Positions 1 to 10,615 of a stretch of 64,000 nt of DNA are shown here, one piece after another. Origin of the DNA: Anaspis maculata (Eukaryota > Arthropoda > Insecta > Coleoptera > Scraptiidae); NCBI GenBank assembly GCA_949128115.1, contig OX421962.1, forward strand, positions 10,863,262-10,927,261, read 5' to 3'. The position numbers and the translations under genes are program-made. The stretch's first letter is position 1; the number at the start of each line of letters is the position of its first letter. The notes beneath the pieces were generated by a model. It saw only the letters and a list, made by a program, of their open reading frames with translations, was not told the origin of the DNA and did no database searches.

Positions 1-1098
1 ACTACCTAACAGCATTAGCGAAGAGCCACCAACCAGCAGGACAGTGGGCTTTTTCTTTTCATTTCGTTTCCTTCAGTACCGCCGTGCTAGGGCACCGTTT
101 TCTTCAGTGACCACCACTACTCAACAGCATTAGCGAAGAGCCCCAACCAGTGAAGAGGTGGCCTTTTTATTCACTCTTCAGTACCGCTGCGCTTGAGCAC
201 CGTTTTCTTCATTGACTACTACCACCTAACAGCATTAGCGGAAAGGCCCCAACCAGTATGACAGCGGACGTTTTCATTCCGTTTTCTTCAGTACCGCCGC
301 GCTGGAACACCTTTCTTTTTAGTGGCCATCACTACCTAACAGCATTAGCGAAGAGCCACCAACCAGCGGGACAGTGGGCTTTTTTTTTCATTCCGTTTCC
401 TTCAGTACCGCCGTGCTAGGGCACCATTTTCTTCAGTGACCACCACTACCGTACAGTCGCTTTTTCATTCACTCTTCTTCAGTACCGCTGCGCTTGAGCA
501 CCGTTTTCTTTAGTGACCACCACTACCTAACAGCATTAGCGAAGAGCCCCCAACCAGTATGACAGCGGACGTTTTCATTCCGTTTTCTTCAGTACCACCG
601 CACTTGAACACCGTTTTTTTTAGTGGCCACCACTACTTAACAGCATTAGCGAAGAGCCACCAACCAGCAGGACAGTGGGCTTTTTTTCATTTCGTTTCAT
701 TCAGTACCGCCTTGCTAGGGCAACCGTTTTCTTCGGTTACCACCACTACCTAACAGCATTAGCGAAGAGCCCCCAACCAGTATGAGAGCGGACGTTTTCA
801 TTCCGTTTTCTTCAGTATCGCCGCGCTTGAACACCGGTTTCTATTTTAGTGGCCATCACTACCTAACAGGATCAGCGAAGAGCCACCAACCAGCAGGACA
901 GTGGACTTTTTCTTTTCATTCCGTTCCCTTCAGTACCGCCGTGCTAGGGCACCGTTTTCTTCAGTGACGACCACTACTCAACAGCATTAGCGAAGAGCCC
1001 CAACCAGTAAAGAGGGAGGTGGGCTTTTTCATTCACTCTTCTTCAGTACCGCTGCGCTTGAGCACCGTTTTCTTCAGTGACTACCACTACCTAACAGT
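1..1098. repeat. Satellite array with three monomer types (higher-order repeat)
   Basis: About ten tandem monomers of roughly 105-117 bp, each carrying the core CTACCTAACAGCATTAGCG, near 2, 118, 223, 331, 448, 522, 632, 747, 858 and 973. Three subtypes can be told apart after the core: A (CCACCAACCAGCAGGACAG), B (CCCCAACCAGTGAAGAGG then CACTCTTC) and C (CCAACCAGTATGACAGCGG). Their order is A-B-C, A-B-C (the second B has lost its core), A-C, A-B. This implies a trimeric higher-order unit of about 330 bp with one B deletion. The array runs off the left edge of the window. Short reading frames through it (559-753, 782-967) only reflect the repeat. Confidence 0.9.
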
Positions 1099-1239
1099 AG
1101 TGCTTTCCTTTTAGCACAAAACTCACTGATCTGATCTAAGTTAGAGAGAGAAAGAGCGAGAAATCACATGCGCGAAAGTGAGATACCACTAACAACTTAG
1201 GTCAGAATACTTAGTTCAGGTTGTAAAAGGAATGCACCT
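1099..1239. mobile_element. Short MITE, GGTGCTTTCC-type ends (unoccupied reference copy)
   Basis: A 141-bp element with inverted ends AGTGCTTTCCTTTTA and TAAAAGGAATGCACCT, directly abutting the satellite. Its whole interior matches the outer parts of 42151-43815, but it lacks both insertions found there. It therefore serves as the empty site that defines those insertions. No clear target duplication was seen. Confidence 0.75.
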
Positions 1240-2222
1240 ATTATCTTTTTCATTTTCAAATTTATTTACGTTCAGTTCAGTTATCATTCTACGTCTGAAA
1301 CTCATCAACCCAAAGTTCTAATAAAACTGACCATTCTTCCAAATCATTTATTGTTCTGCATTTCTTTATTTCAAAACTTTCTCTTCATTACAAAAACCGT
1401 AACCTTTTGCCTTTAGTGATTCGGGCATTAGTACTAATTCAAAAACCAGGTAAATAGAGAATAAGTTGCGAATCACTTGGCGCCCGTCACTACCGAGATT
1501 TCAAAGGACGCCTAAATCCATCCACGACCCAACCTCTTCCAAAACACCCGAGCGCCGTTCGCACCGACAAAAGTTTGATTATAAACTTTACTTGTAAAAA
1601 AAACATCAGCTGAAATCATCGATATTTAACCACACGACATGAACAGACTTGAATATGGCAACTCCGAGGGCAACTCTCTGGCAACGTTTCCCGGTTCTCT
1701 GATGCATAATTGCCAGATTTATAGTCAACTGACACCACAAACAGATGATATAATTGTTTCCTGCTGATATATAAATTCCACAATGTACCAAAAGACGTTG
1801 CATTGTGTTGTTTTGTTTTTCCGTGATTTTCGATCATAACCAATAAATATTCCTGGACTGTAGATTGCCTGTCAGACACAACCTGACAACATAACGGTCG
1901 ATGCATATGACACGATAACCTACCTAGTGCGCAAGCGCAGAACAGAGGTTTACCACGTTATAAGTTTATAAGTTTAAACTCCACCCGTTTCCGCCCAAAT
2001 TTTCAAAAAAAAATCCGAAAAAAGTACTGAATTTCAAGACAAAATATCTATAATTATGTCTGTAATGATCTCAGATTGTACTTGGTTTTGAACATACAAA
2101 GAAAGTGGTACAGGACCCTTTGATGATTGTTAAAAATCACCTACGTTTTGCGAAATATTAACAGAACTTTATTTAACTGAACCTGATCCAACAAAACTCG
2201 ATTCAACATGACCAAATTTCAG
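1240..2222. other. AT-rich intronic sequence, nothing recognised
   Basis: Low-complexity AT-rich DNA upstream of the first visible SCCPDH exon, presumably the 3' part of an intron. It ends in an AG acceptor at 2221-2222. Frames on the - strand at 1606-1906 match no family I recognise. No repeat structure was noted. Confidence 0.5.
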
Positions 2223-2730
2223 GCGCCTCCTTCTCCGACATCCCCCTCTACGTGGCCGACGTCCGGGATGAGAAGAGCCTCAACGCCATGGCCGGCAAGG
2301 CGCGCATCATCATCAACTGCTGCGGCCCGTACCATTGCTTCGGCGAGCCGGTGGTCAAGGCCTGCGTGGCCCAGGGCACCCATCACGTGGACGTGTCCGG
2401 CGAGCTCCAGTACATGAAGGGCATGCAGCTGAAGTACCACAAGAAGGCCCAGGAAAAGGGCATCTACATCGTCAGCGCCTGCGGCCTCGACAGCATCCCG
2501 TGCGACATGGGCGTCGTCTTCCTGCAGGACAAATTCGAAGGCACCCTGAACTCGGTCACCAGTTACCTGAAAGTGTGGGAAGAAGGCGGCCGCAGACCGG
2601 GCCCGGCCATCAACTACGGCACCTGGGAGTCGGCCGTTTACTACCTGGCGCACGCCGGCGAGCGGAAGCCCTTGCGCAAGCAGCTGTATCCCAATCGTCT
2701 GCCGACGTTTAAGCCCAAATTGAAGGCAAA
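2223..2730 (+). CDS. SCCPDH: SCCPDH-like oxidoreductase, internal exon (part 1 of 3 in window)
   Basis: Encodes about 169 residues of a saccharopine dehydrogenase-like oxidoreductase. The exon begins in ASFSDIPLYVADV and continues with IIINCCGPYHCFGEPVV, THHVDVSGELQYM and GLDSIPCDMGVVF, all typical of the family after the N-terminal Rossmann glycine motif. That motif must lie in one or more exons left of the window; about 60-70 residues are missing. The acceptor AG is at 2221-2222 and the donor GTAAGT follows at 2731. The exon ends two bases into a Lys codon, which the next exon completes. GC content is far higher than in the flanks, as expected for coding DNA in an AT-rich genome. In vertebrates the protein is found on lipid droplets and membranes; its substrate is not settled and lysine degradation should not be assumed. 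The antisense frame at 2219-2653 is a shadow. Confidence 0.93.
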
Positions 2731-2929
2731 GTAAGTGATAGTTGTCTCGAGCCGTACGATTATTGTTGGTTCATGATCATCAGTCTAACCGTTTATCGTG
2801 GTTTGCCTCTTTAAAAGGGCGAAGCAAGACTGCGGACACCGATGTTTCGACATTGACATGTCTCAGCGTGGCCAATGCCGGAATGGTTTTCCAATAGCTT
2901 TATCATGAATATTGTATACCATGACCGGA

Positions 2930-2990
2930 CAATTCGTCGCACGGGCAATTCGTCGCGCGGACAATTCGTCGCGAATTTCTGCCTTTAGCT
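2930..2990. repeat. Short tandem GGACAATTCGTCGC repeats
   Basis: Three near-copies of a 15-16-bp word containing ACAATTCGTCGC at about 2935-2985. The same word occurs inverted near 10545-10615 and once, as AATTGTCCGGTCAT, near 8575. The flank at 3025-3052 is a small piece of the same minisatellite that fills 8700-10080. The two GACAATTCGTCGC clusters may therefore mark the ends of one large repetitive element. Confidence 0.6.
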
Positions 2991-4092
2991 TTACTAACCC
3001 GTTGTGTATTTTCTTTTGCTTTTAGAGTTCTAGTGAGCCCCCTTATACCTTACTGTATTATTTAAAACCTGAGGGAAAAGACAAGGCGGATCAACACATA
3101 CAGGGTGGTGAAAATTTCGATGCTAACCATTGGTATCTTAGAAGCGGTAAGAGATACGAAGTCGGTTAAATTAGAAAAAAGTTGCGCATTTTTGTGGCGA
3201 TTGAGAATCTGAAAAGAAACTTTGAATATTTTGATTGGTTTACGATTTATCACGAAAAAACTGATTAAAAAAATTTGGATTTCAGAAATTATTTTTTATT
3301 TTTCCAACCATTCAAGCTATTTTTATCAAACTTGGTAGTTTTATGTTTTTGATCACTCCGAGTCGATCAACGTCGACAGAAATTTCCCAGGTCTTCTAGA
3401 TTTGAAATTATGATAGTCAACTTTTGTTTTTCTTATGGCCGCCATATTGGATTTTTGCACTAAATAGATAGAGAAAAAAACTAGCTTTTCGAATTAGCAA
3501 CCAACATGTTCTTTTTATGACATTTTTAGCGTCAAATTGTGAAATTTTCGTAAATTATTGACAAAATCGGGAATGCTTTGAAAAACAATTGAAATATTAT
3601 CAATAGCAACAACAACAAAAAAGACAGATTGTCTTCAATTGAGGTCTCCAATTTTCCGTTGTCTCTCTTTACTGTGACGTCATGCGTATAAGATACGGTT
3701 AATCGAGGTCATTGAGCGCTTCCCAATAAGGCGTATAAGGGCACAATTCGACACATATGAACACAATTTGACACAGCTAGCGTTCCAATAGCAGTAATAG
3801 CACCACATGTCGACACAATCGAAACATTGGCGAGGCTGAGTTTGGAATTGAGCTGGCAAGTGCACTTTGACATTGTGTATCCGTCTTGTCGCAGTTATTG
3901 GAAAGCGCCCTATGTTTCTTGAGATATGACATTTCGTTTCTGACAAATGGGAAACTTTTCGAATCTGACAAGCGCTCTGTCGTGTATTTATTTGATTTCA
4001 ACAAGGATTTCATGATTTCACTTGTTCTTACCCTCGTTCTTACCAATAAGTGTGTTATAATGTAGTGGAAAACTGAGAAGATACTTATAGAA

Positions 4093-4281
4093 ATGGTTCA
4101 AGGGTGTTGTATCGCTCTATGCGAGTGCGAGAATAAGATGAATACATCCGGCATAACCATGCACCGGTTCACGAAAGACCCTAACTTGATGGAAGTGTGG
4201 CTGCACCAGCACCAGCGGGGATCACGCTGCACCAGACACGTGCATCTTACTACGAAAAAACTCTATTACTTCGTCCATTAA
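4093..4281 (+). pseudogene. THAP zinc-finger domain fragment
   Basis: The 62-residue frame begins MVQGCCIALCECENK and continues SGITMHRFTKDPNLMEVW. This resembles the start of a THAP domain: an N-terminal Cys pair, then the H-R-F-x-K-D-P-x-L-x-x-x-W segment. THAP domains are DNA-binding modules of P-element transposases and of many transposon-derived proteins. The expected distal Cys/His ligands do not follow in frame and the frame stops early, so this is a relic or a truncated exon. It lies between the arms of the foldback element at 3101-5399, which suggests it was cargo or transposase-derived sequence of that element. The family call rests on motif similarity only. Confidence 0.5.
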
Positions 4282-4447
4282 AAACTCCCTTATGGGCTCT
4301 AGTGACTTTCCCCACATGATAATGGGAACAGTATAGCTAACCGATTCAAAATTCCCGCAAAAGTCAGAAACGAAACGTCCAAACGTCAAAACGTCAAAGG
4401 TGACCTCGAAAAACCATGTACTTTCTATCTCCTAAAATTGGAAAGGT

Positions 4448-4876
4448 CAATTGACGTATCTAAGGGCTCGATACCAAGTTGCAGGCGCAAAGTGTGGGAC
4501 GGTGTAACTCGCCAAATACAGCGCGGTCTGATTGATTGGTATTCGCCGTTGCTATGGCAACGGCACTTACGGCGGTCTCAGCCCCAACTTGGTATCGAGC
4601 CGTAACTTCTTAATCGTGTTTTGTGCTTGTTTGTACCGAGAGTTCATAAATTAATGAGTCAAGGGTGCCTGTGAATTCAAAAACGTCTGTCGAAACTAGG
4701 GTAATCCCTCGGGTAATCCTTACTCCTTTTCTAATAAATTTGTCAAACTTTAACAAGAACGATGTTCCGACAGACGTCTTTGAACTCACAGACACCCTTG
4801 ACCCATTCAATTTATGAACTACCGGTTCAAACAAGCACAAAACACGATTAAGAAGTTAGATACGTCAATTGCACAC
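4448..4876. repeat. Inner hairpin in the foldback loop
   Basis: Inverted arms reading CAATTGACGTATCTAA ... TTAGATACGTCAATTG continue through TTCTTAATCGTGTTTTGTGC, with a turn near 4730. The left arm is interrupted by the 139-bp MITE at 4464-4602; the right arm is uninterrupted and preserves the original sequence. Confidence 0.8.
4464..4602. mobile_element. 139-bp MITE with TAA target duplication (PIF/Harbinger-like)
   Basis: Inverted ends GGGCTCGATACCAAGTTG and CAACTTGGTATCGAGCCG, flanked by TAA at 4461-4463 and 4603-4605. The opposite arm of the surrounding hairpin (near 4850-4866) has a single TAA at the equivalent point, so the insertion boundaries are proven internally. A 3-bp TAA/TTA duplication is characteristic of PIF/Harbinger MITEs; the superfamily is inferred from that alone. 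Confidence 0.85.
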
Positions 4877-5401
4877 CATCTGTCACTTTTTTGTTGTTGC
4901 TATTGATAATATTTCAATTGTTTTTCAAAGCATTCCCGATTTTGCCAATAATTCACGAAAATTTCAAAATTTGACGCTAAAGATGTCATAAAAAGTATAA
5001 GTTGGTTAATAATTCGGAAAGCTAATCTTTTTCTCTATCTATTGGTGCAAAAATCCAATATGGCGGCCATAAGTCAAACAAAAGTTGACTATCATAATTT
5101 GACATCTAGAAAGCCTGGAAAATTTCTGTCAACGTTGATCGACTCGGAGTGATCAAAAACATAAAACTACCAAGTTTGATCGAAATAGCTTGAATGGTTG
5201 GGAAGATAAAAAATAATTTTTGAAATCAAAATGTTCAGTTTTTTCGTGATAAATCGTAAACCAATCAAAATATTCAAAGTTTCTTTTCAGATTCTCAATC
5301 GTCACAAAAATGCGCAACTTTTTTTCCAATTTAACCGACCTCATATCTCTTACCGTTTCCAAGATACCAATGGTGAGCATCGAAATTTTCACCACCCTGT
5401 A

Positions 5402-5934
5402 TACAGTATACGCGCACAGCAAACGGAGAATAAACATTAATGACGGTATCCCAGGCGGCCAACCGGCGCGTTTAGTGGCAAAGCTAGACAACTCAACATC
5501 AACTAAAACTAAAAATGAGCAAAAATACGGTCACGGGCCCGTTTCGGTCTTTGAGGTTATGGTGCCTGACAGCTGTCAACTTGACGGTTGGTGGCGCCAC
5601 AAATTTCGCTCTTATGGACTTCACGGCTCCCAGTCAGCGAACACTCCGTCAAGGCGGAGGTGGCATTGCGATACGAAACGATAAAAACCACTCAACTGAA
5701 TGCGGCCGCCGGCGTGGCACTTTTGGCGGCGGAGTTCGATTGTGAGCGCCGCACACGGCGCCGATACCCTATCCCTATCCGGCGCCGGCGGCCCTACCAC
5801 CGATTTTTTATCCGACAACAACTTGGGACATGAAAAAGCTGTAAACATGGACCCCGTCAGGTACGCCCGAAGGGCGGCCACCTACGCTTCTACCACCGAT
5901 TTTTGATTTGACAACAACTTGAACAAGAAGACCT
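5402..5934. other. Unassigned intronic sequence
   Basis: Moderately GC-rich stretch with a short internal duplication: ACCACCGATTTTT followed by CAACAACTTG occurs near 5797 and again near 5890. Overlapping short frames on both strands have no recognisable domain. Confidence 0.4.
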
Positions 5935-8560
5935 GGCAGGGCTCACTAGGGTCCCCAACAATACTTCAAGACACAAGGGGGCTAGCGGAGCCCAAATCGC
6001 CACAATGTAGACACAAAGCTAGATAGGGCTTCGAGTAGGTAACACAAAAAGGCATTAGGGGCTCAATGGGTCTCCAAACGACATTAGAAGACACAGGGGT
6101 GCTCAGCAGGGCCTAAGCCACTACAATTTAGACCAAGAGAGGATGGGGCTGTAAATATCGCAAGAGGAACTGATGGGGCTCACTAGGGCTCCAAATGACA
6201 CTGAAAGGCACAAGGGGGCCTACAGGGCTCCGATCAACACTGAAGACAACAGGAGCTTACTAGAACGCAGAAACAAAAACAAGTTAAAAAGGGGCTCAAC
6301 AGAGCTTCAAATGACACACGAAAACATAAGAGGGCCTAATAGGGCTCTGAGAAATTTGAAAAGGCACAAGGGAGCTTTCTTAGATGCCAGAAATATCGCT
6401 AAGCCAGAAGGGGATCACCGGGGCTACAAACAATAATTGAGGACACAAGGGGGCTCAATAGGGCTCCAAACGATACTTGAAGGTACAAGAGGGCTCAGTA
6501 GGGCTTGAAATGCTTCAATATAGACACAAGAGAGCAGAGGCCTCTGAAAATCGGACGGAGGCCTGGCGGGGCTCACTGGGGCTCCAAATGATTCTTGGAG
6601 ACACGAGGGGGCCCTGCAGGCCAACACATCAAGACCAAAAGGAGCTAACTAGAGCTTCCTGGGCTCAGCAGGGCTACAAATGACACATGAAAACACCAGG
6701 GGGCCGGCCACATAGGGCTCCGAGAAATCTAATAAGGTACAAAGGAGCTCCCTAAGATCCCAGAAACTTTGAGAAATCAGAACGGGTTACCTGGGCTGCA
6801 AACGATAATTGAAGACACAAGGGGGCTCAATAGGGCTCCAAACGATACTTGAAGACACAAGGGGCCTCAGCAGGGCTTGAAATGTTCTGATGTAGAACAC
6901 AAAGGAGGATAGGGCTCTGAAAACGATGAAATGAAAACGAAACAGAAGAGGGTGGTCACCAGGGGTGTCAACGATAATTATTGACGGCAGAAGGGGGCTC
7001 ATTAGGACTCCAATACGATATTTGAAGATACAGAGGGGCTTAACAGGACTTGAAATGCTTCAATGTCGAAACAAGAAGAGAGGTCTCTAAAAATTAGACG
7101 AAGGCCTGGCGAGGCTCACTGGGGCTCTAAATGACACTTGTAGACACGACGGGGCCATGCAGGCCAAGACCGAAAGACTAACAGGAGCTAACTAGAGCTT
7201 GAGACACCAACACATTGTAATAAGGGGCTCAGTAGGGCAATCAATGAAACATGAAGACACCAGGAGGCCCGAGAGGAGACAACATAGGGCTTTGAGAAAC
7301 CTAAGAAGGTACAAAGAAGCTTTTTAAGACTTCAGAATCTTCGAGAAATCAGAAGGGGGCACCTGGGCTGCAAACGATAATTGAAGACACAAGGGGGCTC
7401 AATAAAGCTCCAAACGATACTTAAAGATACAAGCGGCCTCAGCAGGGCTTCAATTGCTTTTTTGCAGAACACACGGGAGGATAGAGCTCCGAAATTGCAA
7501 AAAGGCCTGGCGGGGCTCACTAGGGCTCCAAATGACACTTAAAGACACAAAGGGGGCCCTATAGGACTTCAACCAACACATTAAGACTCACAGGAGCTAA
7601 CTAGAGCTTCAAAAACTCAAGCAATAAAAAAATGGCTCAGCAGGGCTACAAATGAAACATTAAAACACAAGGGGGCCACATAGGGCTCCGAGAAACCTAA
7701 AAAGAAGCGGAAGAGAGCTTTCTAAGGTTCCAGAGTCTTCGAGAAATCAGAAGGGGGTCACCTGGGCTGCAAAGAATAATTGAAGACACAAGTGGGCGCA
7801 ATAGGGCTCCATACGATATTTAAGACACCAGGGGGCTCAGCAGTGCTTGAAATGCTTTGATGCAAAACACAATGGAGGATAGGGCTCTGAAAATCGCAAG
7901 AAGGCCTGGCGGGGCTCACTAGGGCTCTAAATGACACATAGAGACACAAAAGGGGCCCTCTAGGACTTCAACCAACACATAGAGACTCACAGGAGCTAAC
8001 TAGAGCTTCGGAAACTGAAGCAATGAAAAAGGGGCTCAGCAGGGCTCCAACGAAACACGAAGACACTAGGGGGCCACATAGGGCTCCGAGAAACTTAAGA
8101 AGGAGCACAAGAGAGCTTTCTAAGCTTCCAGAACTTTCGAGATGTCAGAGGGGGGTCACCTGGGCTGCAAACGATAATTGAAGACGCTAGGGGGTGGAAT
8201 AGGGCTCCAAACGGTTTTTTCAGACACAAGGGGGCTCAGCAGGGCTGGAAATGCTTTGATGTAGAACACAAGTGAGGATAGGACTCTGAAAATCGCAAGA
8301 ATGTCTGGTGGGGCTCACTAGGCCTTCAAATGATACTAAGAGACACAAAGGGGGCCCTGTAGGACTTCAACCAACACATAAAGACTCACAGGAGCTTACT
8401 AGAGCTTTGAAAACTAGAACAATAAGGGGGTTCATCAAGACCCCAAACGAATCTTGTAGAGACAAGGGGGCTCAGCAAGGCTTGAAACTCTACGTAAAAA
8501 CCTAGTGGGGGATAGGGCTCTGAATATCACAATCACACTAGGACTCATAAGAGCTCCAAA
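5935..8560. repeat. Degenerate minisatellite, forward orientation (GACACAAGGGGGCTC)
   Basis: A long array of units of roughly 40-55 bp built on GACACAAGGGGGCTC and AGGGCTCCAAACGA. A longer period of about 390-400 bp is visible from the recurring CACCTGGGCTGCAAACGATA (near 7364, 7755 and 8157, with looser copies near 6420 and 6787). The sense flips after about 8570. Reading frames of 60-90 codons here are repeat read-through. Confidence 0.85.
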
Positions 8561-8574
8561 GTTTCCGGCGAAGA

Positions 8575-8695
8575 ATTGTCCGGTCATCGGGATTTCGTCT
8601 GTCGGGATTTCGGCTTTGTCGGTATATCGGACTGTCGGTATTTCGGCCTTGTCGGAATTTTAGGGTGTCGGGATTACGGATGTCGGGCTTACATA
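8575..8695. repeat. Short TGTCGGGATTTCGG repeats at the array turning point
   Basis: About six imperfect copies of a 16-20-bp word (TGTCGGGATTTCGG, TGTCGGTATTTCGG and similar) lie exactly where the flanking minisatellite changes orientation. Confidence 0.75.
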
Positions 8696-10081
8696 CTGAA
8701 CCCACCTTGTTGCCCTAGTGGCCCTTTCAGAGCCCCCTTGTCTCTTCAACATCTTTTGAAGCTCTGCTAAGCCCCATAGCATTTTTACGTGGCTCACAGA
8801 ACTCTATCGGCCCCCTTGTGTCCTCATGAGCCCCCTTTTTTCCGTAACTTTCAGAATTTCAACGAGCCCTCTTGTGCCTTCTCGCGTTGTAGCGGGCTTA
8901 GTGGCCCTCCAAGGGCCCCCTTGTTTTTTCAACGTTTTTTGAAGTCCTGCTGAGCACCCTAGATTTTCACGTAGCTTACGGAGTTTAATCGGACCCCATT
9001 GTGCCCTCATGTATCGTTTGGAGCCCTGATGGCCCTCTTATTTTTTTGTAGCTCCAAAGTTCTAGTGAACCCTTTTGTGCCTTTTTGCGTTGTACAAGGT
9101 CCTAGTGCCCTATAAGGGCCCCCTTGTTTCTTTAGTGTATCAGTGTACAAGGGCCCCCTAGTGCCCTCATGTATCATTTGGAGCTCTGATGAGCACCCTT
9201 ATTTTTTTGTAGCTTTCACAGTTCCAGCGAGCCCCCTTGTGCCTTCTTGCATTATTAAAGGCCCTAGTGCCCCCCTGAGGGTCTCCTTGTTCTTCAACGT
9301 CTTTTGAGGCTCCGCTGAGCCCCCTCACGTTTCTCTGTGTCTTTTGGAGCATTAGTAAGTTCCTTGTGTTTTCATGTGATATTCGAAGTCCTATCGGCTC
9401 TCTCAAGTCCGAAAGTGTAGTTTGGAGCCAACATTAGCCCCCTTATGTTATTTCACAGTCTAAGTCAGGGATCAGAATTCAAGCAAGCTTCATTTGGCCT
9501 TTTTGCGAGCCTTTTTGTTATCCGGAGCTTCATTACACCCCCTCGTTTCTTCAACGTGTTTTGAAGCCCTGCTTAGCCCCCTCACATTTCCCCTCACTTT
9601 TGATGCATTAATAGGCACCTTGTGTCTTCATATGATGCTCGGAGCCCTATCAAGCCTCCTTGTGTCCTCAAGTGCAGTTTAGGATCCTAATTAGCTTATG
9701 TTTTTTGTTGACTTTCAGAGTACCACAGTAAGCTCCCTATTGCCTTCTTTTGTTATATAGAGCTCGATTAGGATCCCTTATTGTGTCCTCAATATCGTTT
9801 GAAACTTAGCTGAGCCCCCTTGCACTTTTCCAGGGTCTTCGGAGTTCTATTTGCTCTCTTTTGTCCTCATGTGTCATTTGGAGCCCTGATGAGCCCCTTT
9901 GTGTTTTTTGATGGCTTCAACAATTCCACTAAGGCCCCTTGTACCTTCTCAAGTTGTTGGACTTTCGGAGCATTAGTGAGTCTCTTGTGCCTTCATGTGA
10001 TATTCGGAGCCCCCTTGTTTTTATGTTGTTTTTTACCCTTTTGAGCCCCCTTGTGTCTTTATGTGTATTAAATCCCCTTAC
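8696..10081. repeat. Same minisatellite in reverse orientation
   Basis: Units such as GAGCCCCCTTGTGCCTTC and TGTCCTCATGTGTCATTTGG are the reverse complement of the 5935-8560 array. Together they form a 4-kb mirrored minisatellite. The array resumes for a few dozen bases after the hAT MITE (10466-10500). Confidence 0.85.
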
Positions 10082-10089
10082 GTTGGAAC

Positions 10090-10457
10090 CAGTGATGTGA
10101 GTCGGGTATTTACCGGGTAGGTAGGTAAATATAAATCGGGTATTTACCCGGTATTTTCCCGAACGATATTTACCCACCCTACCCAGTTTGACAGAAAATT
10201 TGACACTGTTGACAGCTCGGTTGACAGTGTTGACGGTTAAAAGTTGAATGATTTCTTTTTCCAAGGCTTTATAAACATAACCTCCAAAGCACTTATTATT
10301 ATTTTGCTGCTGTGAGCAAAAAATCATAATTGTTTGTTGTTGTTTCTCCAATTGTTAATAACAATTAATGAAAATAGATACCTTATTAGAGACCCGATTT
10401 TGGGTAAATACCGGGTATTTCCCCTCAATATAAAAACCCGGGTATTTTACATCACTG
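10090..10457. mobile_element. hAT-type MITE, 368 bp, 8-bp target duplication
   Basis: Starts CAGTGATGTGA and ends with the inverted counterpart TACATCACTG. It is flanked by a perfect 8-bp direct duplication GTTGGAAC at 10082-10089 and 10458-10465. The subterminal parts carry several copies of GGGTATTTACCCGG-like words in both orientations. CAGTG ends with an 8-bp duplication are hAT hallmarks. No transposase is encoded. Confidence 0.92.
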
Positions 10458-10539
10458 GTTGGAACCCTTACGAGCCTTAGTGGCTTCTTCATGCTTATTT
10501 TTCGGTTCTCTTGCGAATGTTCCGTGCAACTGATAATTG

Positions 10540-10615
10540 TCCGGCCACGCATCAAGAATTGTCGTTTCTTTTGCGACGAATTGTCCGCGACAAATTGTCC
10601 ATGCGACGAATTGTT
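10540..10615. repeat. Inverted cluster of GCGACGAATTGTCC words
   Basis: Three to four copies of GCGACGAATTGTC(C), in reverse orientation to the cluster at 2930-2990. They may be the right boundary of a large repetitive element. Confidence 0.55.

Larger units (their letters stand above)
3101..5399. mobile_element. Foldback DNA transposon with about 530-bp arms, TA target duplication
   Basis: Long imperfect inverted arms (about 3101-3635 and 4880-5399) start with CAGGGTGGTGAAAATTTCG. They are flanked by TA on both sides (3099-3100 and 5400-5401), consistent with a Tc1/mariner-type target. The middle carries a THAP-domain reading frame (4093-4281) and a second hairpin (4448-4876) that itself holds a 139-bp MITE. 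A single arm of the same family occurs at about 31852-32200. The element is non-autonomous: no DDE transposase is visible. Confidence 0.8.

Noticed and set aside
5935..10081. CRISPR-like appearance of regularly spaced repeats
   Set aside because: Units are contiguous and degenerate without unique spacers, and the DNA is eukaryotic.
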